From assembly GCA_947461805.1 (NCBI GenBank), contig CANHMJ010000091.1, positions 1 through 5,534 on the forward strand: 5,534 bases of DNA, given 5' to 3'. Position numbers and translations under genes: made by a program. How positions within the stretch are numbered: position 1 is the first letter of the stretch; every line of letters begins with the position of its first letter. The notes below the pieces were generated by a model. It was not told the DNA's origin. It did no database searches and saw only the letters and a list, made by a program, of their open reading frames with translations. The stretch comes from Burkholderiaceae bacterium. GTDB taxonomy: Bacteria > Pseudomonadota > Gammaproteobacteria > Burkholderiales > Burkholderiaceae. Shown here piece by piece: positions 1 through 4,755 of this stretch.

Positions 1-2
1 TC

Positions 3-662
3 GATATTAATCAAGCAATCGAGCAGCATTTGCCCTTGGTCAAGCGAATTGCCCATCAAATTTGCTCGCGTCTGCCGCCCAATGTCGAGGTCGATGACCT
101 GATCCAAGAAGGACTTACGGGTCTTTTGGATGCCCTCAATCGATATGAACCCCAAGCCAACCTTGCCTTTGAGGCCTATGCCCGCACTCGCATCCGGGGC
201 GCCATTTACGACTCCTGCCGAAAAAATGACATTCTGCCCCGCAATCAACGGGACGAGCTAGAGGGCATTGAGAAGGTGACGCGCAAACTCGAGCAAAACT
301 TAGGTCGTCACCCCTCCGAAAAAGAAATTGCGCTGGGCGCCGAAATCACCATCGAGGCATACCACGCCATCATGGCAAACATGGTGCATTTGATGCCCTT
401 GGATGATTTATCGGACGACCTATTGCCATCGGATACCATGGACTCCGATCCAATGCGCGCGGTTGCCATGAGCCAGCTTGCCGAACGCATTGCGGTGATC
501 CTGGAGGGATTACCTGAAAACGAACGATTGGTATTTGCCCTGCACTATCAGGAAGACCTTTCCTATCGGGAAATTGCCCAGGTCATGAACATTACCCCTG
601 GTCGCATCAGCCAAATTCATACGCAAGGGATGATTCGCGTTCGGGCCAAACTCAAAGCCTAG
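3..662 (+). CDS. fliA: FliA, flagellar sigma-28 factor (5' end missing)
   Basis: RNA polymerase sigma factor for late flagellar and chemotaxis genes (filament, motor, signalling); its partner and inhibitor FlgM is encoded in this window. The frame is open at the left edge, with 219 residues visible against about 235-245 for the family, so roughly 15-25 N-terminal residues are missing. The TTG at 30 is not the real start, because the codons before it (DINQAIEQHLPLVKR) already match the FliA N-terminus. Visible domains are sigma region 2 (about residues 8-80, with LPPNVEVDDLIQEG and the FEAYARTRIRGAIYD core), region 3 (about 85-130, KLEQNLGRHPSEKEIA), and region 4 at the C-terminus (about 160-215, LPENERLVFALHYQEDLSYR followed by the helix-turn-helix ITPGRISQIHTQG). 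The gene is convergent with a Sel1-repeat gene, with 20 nt between the stops. The family assignment is firm. Confidence 0.95.
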   Translation, partial: DINQAIEQHLPLVKRIAHQICSRLPPNVEVDDLIQEGLTGLLDALNRYEPQANLAFEAYARTRIRGAIYDSCRKNDILPRNQRDELEGIEKVTRKLEQNLGRHPSEKEIALGAEITIEAYHAIMANMVHLMPLDDLSDDLLPSDTMDSDPMRAVAMSQLAERIAVILEGLPENERLVFALHYQEDLSYREIAQVMNITPGRISQIHTQGMIRVRAKLKA

Positions 663-681
663 AATTGCTTTGTGTTAGCCC
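643..681. terminator. Imperfect hairpin at the fliA/Sel1 convergence, possible bidirectional terminator
   Basis: The core is a perfect 6-bp inverted repeat, CAAAGC (653-658) and GCTTTG (667-672), around an 8-nt loop that includes most of the fliA stop. Pairing extends outward through 649-651 with 674-676, then 647 with 678 and 643-645 with 679-681. The interruptions are two mismatches and one bulged base, giving about 14 base pairs in total. It sits where the two transcripts meet. There is no clear T-run on either side (only TTTA on +, and TTTGAGTTTGG on -), so intrinsic termination would be weak or assisted. Confidence 0.4.
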
Positions 682-682
682 T

Positions 683-1366
683 TTACAGGGAGCGATAGAG
701 CTTGCGCATGTTCTGAATTTTTCCATACTGCGCCTCAGCAGCATCAAACTCGTGATCGTAATTTCCTTTGTTCGCATGCTGGAACATAATCAAGACCCGA
801 TGGGCTTGATCGTGCTTTTGTAAGGTAGCGAGTACCAAGTAGTAGCAGGCTTTTTTAAGGTCCTGCGGGATGTGATCCCCCTTCCCATACAAACAGCCCA
901 AGGTATATGCAGCTTGGCGACTCCCTTCTTGGGCTCCTTCCGCCAAATACCGAATGCCCTTGAAAATATCCCTCGGAATGCCCTGCTCTTCGCCAAGGCC
1001 AAGTGCGTATATATTACCTAGATTGCAATAGGCATCGTGCACCTCTTCTTTAATTGCCTTCTCGTAATACTCAATGGCAGTCTTGTAATTCTGCTTAATC
1101 TCCCCCATGCCGCGCTCATGCATCAGGCCGACATTAAAGTGGGCGTAGCCATTACCCAGGCTACTGTTGGAGTTCACCCAAGTAAATAATTTATTGATTT
1201 GTTCTGCATCAAGATGCCCATCAAAGCACATCTTAGTTAGGGCAAATTGCGCCTCTTGATCGAAATCGTTTACCGCGAGCTCAAAGAAAAGCTCAAAAGC
1301 GGCATTGTACCTGCCCTTTTTGAGGTTCGAGCTAGCAATATCTAAACGCGAATTATCAAACTGCAT
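683..1366 (-). CDS. Sel1-repeat protein, paralogue A
   Basis: A 227-residue protein of alpha-helical Sel1-like (TPR-related) repeats, a scaffold for protein-protein contacts. At least three repeats are visible: about residues 75-109 (FNVGLMHERGMGEIKQNYKTA), 110-150 (AYCNLGNIYALGLG, then RDIFKGIRYLAEGA) and 151-186 (AYTLGCLYGKG, then DLKKACYYLVLA). A less typical helical N-terminus of about 70 residues precedes them, and an acidic-to-basic tail ends in KIQNMRKLYRSL. There is no signal peptide or membrane segment, so it is predicted to be cytoplasmic. It is about two-thirds identical by eye, over its last 160 residues, to the neighbouring gene at 1497-2174. The start is the only in-frame ATG after a stop at 1370-1372; its Shine-Dalgarno is poor (TTGGTAG at best). 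Position at the end of the flagellar block next to fliA suggests a motility role, but none can be read from the sequence. Specific function unknown. Confidence 0.85.
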   Translation of the reverse strand: MQFDNSRLDIASSNLKKGRYNAAFELFFELAVNDFDQEAQFALTKMCFDGHLDAEQINKLFTWVNSNSSLGNGYAHFNVGLMHERGMGEIKQNYKTAIEYYEKAIKEEVHDAYCNLGNIYALGLGEEQGIPRDIFKGIRYLAEGAQEGSRQAAYTLGCLYGKGDHIPQDLKKACYYLVLATLQKHDQAHRVLIMFQHANKGNYDHEFDAAEAQYGKIQNMRKLYRSL

Positions 1367-1369
1367 AAT

Positions 1370-1498
1370 CTACCAATCGAAGGTATGGGGTTGACGCTGT
1401 AAGGCACGAAGCGGCATGGATTTGAGTCCGTAAAAATCAAAGTGCAAGGCAATATGCTGTGTTATCGAGGCCCGATCGACCTCAATTCCAGTTCGCTT
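1370..1498 (-). other. Gap between the Sel1 genes, with an open frame of unclear status
   Basis: The 130-nt gap between the two Sel1 genes holds no obvious promoter. One - strand frame is open across all of it: 42 codons from the stop of the upstream Sel1 gene, ending in RALQRQPHTFDW and a TAG just 3 nt before the ATG of the downstream Sel1 gene. Possible starts inside are a TTG giving 25 residues and an ATG (1417) giving 15 residues, neither with a convincing ribosome site. It could be a leader peptide coupled to the next gene, the worn-down tail of a lost gene, or chance. An open run of this length is not rare at this base composition. Confidence 0.2.
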
Positions 1499-2174
1499 AC
1501 AGGCACTTATACAGCATGCGCAGATTCTGAATTTTGCCAAACTGCAATTCTGCAGCCGTCATCTCTTCGTCGTAGTTTTCTTTGTGACTGTGTACAAAAA
1601 TATGCAGCACTCGCTTTGCTTGATCATGGCCTTGAAGCGCGGCTAGCGAGAGATAGTAGAAGGATTTTTTAAGGTCGAGCGGAATAAACTCACCCTTACC
1701 GTAAAGTGAGCCCAAGGTGTAAGCGCACTGCCGACTTCCCTCCTCAGCGCCGATTGAAAGGTACTTCACGCCCAACTCGACATTTCTTGCGACCCCATGC
1801 TCCATTCCTAGGCCAAGGGCTAGGATATTGCCCAAATTGCAATACGCGTCCTTCACCTCTTCCTTAGCCGCTTTTTGGTAGTACTCAACCGCAATTTTGT
1901 AATTCTGAGCCACCTTGCCAAGACCGCGCTCGTGCATCAAGCCCACATTAAAGAGCGCGTAGCCATTCCCTAAGCTGGTATGGCCGTTCTGGAGTTCGTA
2001 GAATTTCTCAATGTGCTCAGGAGACAGATTGCCATCAAACACCATTTTGGTCATCAGGAAAACGGCATCGTCGTTTTGGTCATTGACTGCACAGTCATAC
2101 AAAATATCAAAAGCAACATCAAACTTGCCTTTTTGGATATTGAGTTGACCTAATTCAATTGCGCCGTAACTCAT
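1497..2174 (-). CDS. Sel1-repeat protein, paralogue B
   Basis: A 225-residue cytoplasmic Sel1/TPR-like repeat protein, the tandem paralogue of the gene at 683-1366. Repeats fall at about residues 73-107 (FNVGLMHERGLGKVAQNYKIA), 108-148 (AYCNLGNILALGLG) and 149-184 (AYTLGSLYGKG, then DLKKSFYYLSLAALQGHDQA). The tail KIQNLRMLYKCL matches the end of its twin, so neither copy looks truncated. I chose the ATG at 2174 over the in-frame TTG at 2189: the ATG has a GGGGA run about 8-9 nt upstream and lines the N-terminus up with the paralogue (GKFDVAFDIL against GRYNAAFELF). The frame stays open upstream only through a few non-matching codons. It follows ycgR by about 100 nt of AT-rich DNA, which may carry its own promoter. 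No signal peptide. Partner and function are unknown. Confidence 0.85.
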   Translation of the reverse strand: MSYGAIELGQLNIQKGKFDVAFDILYDCAVNDQNDDAVFLMTKMVFDGNLSPEHIEKFYELQNGHTSLGNGYALFNVGLMHERGLGKVAQNYKIAVEYYQKAAKEEVKDAYCNLGNILALGLGMEHGVARNVELGVKYLSIGAEEGSRQCAYTLGSLYGKGEFIPLDLKKSFYYLSLAALQGHDQAKRVLHIFVHSHKENYDEEMTAAELQFGKIQNLRMLYKCL

Positions 2175-2275
2175 GGAATCAATCCCCAAATAAAAAATTT
2201 ATATTAACGAATAATTATATTTCGTAAATCACCATCGATGGATTCGATTTTTTGCCAGAATTAGGGTGAGAAAAA
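2175..2275 (-). promoter_or_regulatory. AT-rich gap with candidate promoter for the Sel1 pair
   Basis: This gap separates ycgR from the Sel1 pair. It is far richer in A+T than its surroundings between about 2190 and 2226. A perfect -10 box, TATAAT, lies on the - strand at 2219-2214, roughly 40 nt before the ATG at 2174. The -35 position shows no TTGACA-like sequence but instead falls on a perfect 10-bp palindrome, CCATCGATGG (2232-2241). A near-palindrome, ACGAATAATTAT followed by ATTTCGT (2207-2225), overlaps the -10. A -10 without a -35 plus a palindrome would suit an activator-dependent promoter. This is inference. Confidence 0.35.
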
Positions 2276-3031
2276 TCAACACCATGAGGCATCTTGGTAC
2301 CAATAATTGATTCGATGGTTGACTCGAGAGCTCTGAATGGCCGTCCTGGTGCTGGCAAACTCATTTAAATTCAAGCGCGTTGGCAAATGCAGCTCGCATC
2401 CAACCCGTATCCGCGACTCCTCTAAGAGGCTCGGTCTGACATTTCGAATGATGAGATCGAACTTGGCGGTACGCGCCTGCAATCGCTCTAAGCTGCAATT
2501 GGTCCAAATGGTTCCCACCTCCAACTCGGTAGCGCCAAGGCGCAAATCAAATTGAATGCCTTTATCGGAAATATCAATAATGTCTGCAATCATTTCCTTG
2601 CCAACGCTGAAAAAAATCAAGGCCTTAAATGCCCTATCGGGAGGGGCTGGCGTCCTAAAATCCTCCCGTCGCTGGATTAAATCGACTGCCTTGGGGATAT
2701 CGCATGCGAGTAATCCGTTATCCAGTTGCCTTAATCCCTGCATTGGAAATTGCAATTTACCCAGCTCCAGCCCAGCTACAAAAATACAAGGGTCACTGAT
2801 GAACGCATAGACCCCATTCTTAGGGGGCTCCTCTACCTTGAACTTAAAGCCTGTCTTGGCGTCGATGGCATCCACACTGACTGGCAGCAACTGGGACGAT
2901 TTGGTATTGAAGATGGCAGAAACCGGGCCTGGGGAAAAGAATTTTTCCAGGTTTTTGTAGAGAAAACGGCTGTCTAGACTGTATTTAGGGTCAATGTCGC
3001 CAGCGTCGGGTCGGTAAATTTTGAATGGCAT
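2276..3031 (-). CDS. ycgR: YcgR-type flagellar brake protein (PilZ domain)
   Basis: A 251-residue c-di-GMP receptor of the YcgR family. In the known members, ligand-bound YcgR contacts the flagellar motor and slows it or biases its rotation. The N-terminal YcgR/PilZN domain spans about residues 10-118 (hydrophobic beta pattern, FFSPGPVSAIFNTKSSQLLPV). The C-terminal PilZ domain starts at about 119. Both c-di-GMP motifs are intact: RxxxR at R122-R126 (RREDFR) and DxSxxG at D153-G158 (DISDKG), so binding is likely functional. Length matches the family. The ATG at 3031 has no good Shine-Dalgarno (GCAAGCG at best), and no better start is visible. The gap of 152 nt from flgN holds a TATAAT box and a palindrome, so it may be transcribed separately. 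The assignment is confident. Confidence 0.92.
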   Translation of the reverse strand: MPFKIYRPDAGDIDPKYSLDSRFLYKNLEKFFSPGPVSAIFNTKSSQLLPVSVDAIDAKTGFKFKVEEPPKNGVYAFISDPCIFVAGLELGKLQFPMQGLRQLDNGLLACDIPKAVDLIQRREDFRTPAPPDRAFKALIFFSVGKEMIADIIDISDKGIQFDLRLGATELEVGTIWTNCSLERLQARTAKFDLIIRNVRPSLLEESRIRVGCELHLPTRLNLNEFASTRTAIQSSRVNHRINYWYQDASWC

Positions 3032-3117
3032 CGCTTGCAGTGCAAATGACCCCTTGCCGCCATGAATGACTTAACACTCATCAAAACCTGATTGGGAGGC
3101 GGCATCGAATGGGGGCC

Positions 3118-3132
3118 TTGGTTTAAAACCAA
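3118..3132. repeat. 15-bp perfect palindrome downstream of the ycgR -10 box
   Basis: TTGGTTT-A-AAACCAA is an inverted repeat with 7-bp arms around a single central base. It directly follows the candidate -10 box at 3132-3137, so it would cover the transcription start. That placement suits a repressor operator for ycgR. The binding protein cannot be named. Confidence 0.45.
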
Positions 3133-3137
3133 TTATA
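3132..3137 (-). promoter_or_regulatory. Candidate -10 box upstream of ycgR
   Basis: A perfect TATAAT on the - strand, about 100 nt upstream of the ycgR ATG. No hexamer at 16-18 nt upstream resembles TTGACA, and there is no extended -10 TG. No sigma-28 type GCCGATAA box is visible in this gap either. If real, it is a weak or activator-dependent housekeeping promoter that would leave a 5' leader of about 90 nt. Confidence 0.35.
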
Positions 3138-3161
3138 CGAATGTTTGCCCCATGGAAGCCC

Positions 3162-3180
3162 CTTTAAGAGGCCCTTAAAG
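3162..3180 (-). terminator. AT-rich hairpin just after flgN, weak terminator candidate
   Basis: CTTTAAG and CTTAAAG form a perfect 7-bp stem around a 5-nt loop, starting 3 nt after the flgN stop in the direction of transcription. The stem is mostly A-T, and the sequence after it is G-rich (GGGGCTTCC) rather than a T-run. It is therefore a poor intrinsic terminator, and might serve as a 3' stabiliser or a pause site between flgN and ycgR. Confidence 0.25.
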
Positions 3181-3183
3181 ACC

Positions 3184-3597
3184 CTACACTTTGCGGGATA
3201 AGACGCCGCCAACCGACCCAGGAACCCCGCCGTCGCTGCCGTAGGTGGCGCCTGGGGCTTGCTGGGCAATAAAGGACTGCATGGCAGCACTGCGCTGCAT
3301 CGCTAGGCGGATTAAATCGCCATTTATTTGGTGGTTGGTAGAAGTTTCGTTGAGCAAGTTTAATAACTGCTCTTTTTGACCTTCGGGGAATTGATTAATA
3401 TCCCCTCTGAGTTTTTCTGCGCCGCCAGGATAGGCATTAATCGACTCTAAAGCTTCATTCGTAAGCTCAAGGGCGGCAGGTAAACGATCCATGTCATTTG
3501 CCTCAAGGGCAGAACGCAAATCCCGCACCGCAATGTCAATTTTTTCTAAAAATGCGTGCAATGCATCAAATGGCATTGTGCCGGCAGAATCGGTCAT
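3184..3597 (-). CDS. flgN: FlgN-like flagellar export chaperone
   Basis: A 137-residue mostly helical protein. FlgN family members bind the hook-filament junction proteins FlgK and FlgL in the cytoplasm and escort them to the export gate. The evidence is position directly after flgM, the expected size, amphipathic helices at about 10-35, 38-56 and 73-113, and two late FlgN-like signatures: NHQINGDLI (88-96) and YGSDGG (119-124), followed by a Gly-rich tail. Sequence conservation in this family is low, so the neighbours carry much of the call. The ATG at 3597 lacks a Shine-Dalgarno (GTTCACCCCACT precedes it). M8 (3576) is an alternative with no better site, and an in-frame stop at 3613-3615 rules out anything longer. 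The 47-nt gap from flgM has no clear promoter, so it is probably co-transcribed with flgM. Confidence 0.8.
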   Translation of the reverse strand: MTDSAGTMPFDALHAFLEKIDIAVRDLRSALEANDMDRLPAALELTNEALESINAYPGGAEKLRGDINQFPEGQKEQLLNLLNETSTNHQINGDLIRLAMQRSAAMQSFIAQQAPGATYGSDGGVPGSVGGVLSRKV

Positions 3598-3644
3598 AGT
3601 GGGGTGAACGCGTTACCAGCGTTGCGTGCAGGATTGGGTGCGAC

Positions 3645-3980
3645 TTAGATACTGTTCGGCTTATGGCCAATCGCAGCAACAACATCCTTGAGCATGGCTT
3701 GGGAGATTTGTTTGTAATCGATCTCGAATTCGCCTGCGGCAATCTTGGCGCGCAGTTTTTCGATTAAGGCCTCATCGCTCGCCTTATTGGCTTTGGAATC
3801 GCTTTGCACTTCCGCCAATTTGGCAGTCAGGCTAATGTCTAAATTAACTGCTGGACCAGGAACTGCTTCCGCACCCGTTTTAGCGGGAGACTGAGAAACA
3901 GTGGACGAGCTTGCGCCTGGGGTGGTTTTACCCACTCCTGAATGTGGTGGAATCAGTGCTGCATTCTCATTAATCTTCAT
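3645..3980 (-). CDS. flgM: FlgM, anti-sigma-28 factor
   Basis: FlgM binds FliA in the cytoplasm and blocks it until the hook-basal body is complete, when FlgM is exported through the flagellum. This 111-residue protein has the family layout: the MKIN start, a low-complexity Ser/Pro/Ala-rich and presumably disordered N-terminal half (about 11-45), then the sigma-binding helices from about 46 to 104. The latter include LDISLTAKLAE, EALIEKLRAKIAAGEFEIDY and QISQAMLKDVVAAI. The start is supported by AGGAG (3991-3987) six nt before the ATG. It is separated from flgA by 85 nt containing a good promoter-like sequence, so it can probably be expressed independently of flgA. Its target FliA is encoded about 3 kb away in the same window, on the opposite strand. 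Confidence 0.93.
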   Translation of the reverse strand: MKINENAALIPPHSGVGKTTPGASSSTVSQSPAKTGAEAVPGPAVNLDISLTAKLAEVQSDSKANKASDEALIEKLRAKIAAGEFEIDYKQISQAMLKDVVAAIGHKPNSI

Positions 3981-4033
3981 CGCATTCTCCTGTTTACCGC
4001 TTTTCCGTAGTTTTACTAGCCAAAGACATCTAA

Positions 4034-4062
4034 ATAATACTGTACCGCATAAAGTAAGTCAC
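4034..4062 (-). promoter_or_regulatory. Candidate housekeeping promoter for flgM-flgN
   Basis: On the - strand, GTGACT (4062-4057, 4 of 6 to TTGACA) is followed by a 17-nt spacer and TATTAT (4039-4034, 5 of 6 to TATAAT). This lies wholly in the gap between the flgA stop and the flgM ATG and would give a leader of about 45-50 nt. No sigma-28 type -10 (GCCGATAA) is visible nearby, unlike the FliA-dependent flgM promoter known in enteric bacteria. Confidence 0.5.
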
Positions 4063-4065
4063 TGC

Positions 4066-4755
4066 TCACTCTATATTAACCCCAACTACGCCTGGTCTTA
4101 ACACCCTACCCTGCAAAGTCTGGCCATCCATCAAGCGCACCCGCACCATATCGCCAATCATGCCGGAGCTTTGGGCGGTACCTTCACCCGATACCTGAAA
4201 GCCCTTGCCGACCAACTGGATCAAAACGGGGTCTCCTGATTTGATTACGGCAGATTCCTTTAAATCGTTTAGTCCAATCGGCGCGCCCATTTGCAGTGGT
4301 CGACCTAAAACCTTATCGAAGGCTGCCCGGGGGGTTCTCAAGACATCGTCGGGCAGGATGCTTAAATCGCCCTCAATCACCCGAATATCCCCACTTTCCA
4401 GCTTTTGCCCAAAAGGCAAGTAGCGACTGGCCACCACATAATCCCCATATGCACGGATATTTAATGGCACATTCACCATCCACGAGGCCTTGGCGCAGCG
4501 CAATTGCAGGCTACTTCTACCCCACAGCCGGACGCCAGGAGGCGTAATAATCTCAATTGCGCCCCCGATGCAGGGTGGAATCACCTGATTGGGCTCAATC
4601 AACTGAACCTCGACTCGCAAGCCGTTGACGCTGGGGCTTTTTTGAATGTACCGCTTAATTGAGGCCTCCAGGTCGGGTGTCAGTGCAGCCTGGGCTGAAA
4701 TCGCCAAGAAGCACTGCAGTAGGCCAACACACAAGGGGAGGCAAAAGCCGCGCAT
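4066..4755 (-). CDS. flgA: FlgA, flagellar P-ring assembly chaperone
   Basis: A periplasmic chaperone that helps FlgI polymerise into the P-ring around the rod. From the ATG at 4755 it is 229 residues, typical for FlgA. A Sec signal peptide spans residues 1-23 (MRGFCLPLCVGLLQCFLAIS, then AQA before the likely cleavage at A23/A24). The mature N-terminal domain has two cysteines, C62 and C87, placed like the conserved FlgA pair, plus W92. The SAF/ChapFlgA domain follows (about 103-229: VVASRYLPFGQKLESGDI, VLGRPLQMGAPI, GDPVLI, GTAQSSGMIGDMVRVR). A longer in-frame start at 4785 exists but would put ten polar residues before the signal peptide and overlap the upstream gene by 31 nt. The chosen ATG shares one base with the upstream stop (TAATG), indicating translational coupling. 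Confidence 0.93.
   Translation of the reverse strand: MRGFCLPLCVGLLQCFLAISAQAALTPDLEASIKRYIQKSPSVNGLRVEVQLIEPNQVIPPCIGGAIEIITPPGVRLWGRSSLQLRCAKASWMVNVPLNIRAYGDYVVASRYLPFGQKLESGDIRVIEGDLSILPDDVLRTPRAAFDKVLGRPLQMGAPIGLNDLKESAVIKSGDPVLIQLVGKGFQVSGEGTAQSSGMIGDMVRVRLMDGQTLQGRVLRPGVVGVNIE

Noticed and set aside
308..490. - strand 60-codon frame inside fliA
   Set aside because: It is entirely antisense to conserved sigma-factor sequence, with no start signal.
30..662. TTG at 30 as the start of fliA
   Set aside because: The codons before it are in frame, open to the edge, and match the FliA N-terminus. The gene simply starts outside the window.
1462..1469. CTCGATAA on the - strand, 6 of 8 to the sigma-28 -10 box GCCGATAA, ahead of the downstream Sel1 gene
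   Set aside because: The sequence at the proper distance upstream (GAATTGAG) does not resemble the sigma-28 -35 TAAAGTTT, and the box lacks the leading GC that matters most.
1442..1672. + strand open frame of 76 codons over the end of the upstream Sel1 gene
   Set aside because: Most of it is antisense to a conserved repeat protein, and it has no domain or convincing ribosome site.
1497..2189. TTG at 2189 as the start of the upstream Sel1 gene
   Set aside because: The ATG at 2174 has a GGGGA ribosome site and lines up with the paralogue; the TTG has only A/T-rich sequence before it.
2337..2977. Three + strand open frames opposite ycgR (2337-2555, 2556-2810, 2750-2977)
   Set aside because: They lie wholly antisense to a well-supported PilZ protein, have no recognisable domain and show low-complexity, shadow-like composition.
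3605..3635. AACGC and GCGTT repeat in the flgM-flgN gap as a terminator or ribosome-site hairpin
   Set aside because: The stem is only 5 bp with a 7-nt loop and no T-run; repeats this short are expected by chance.
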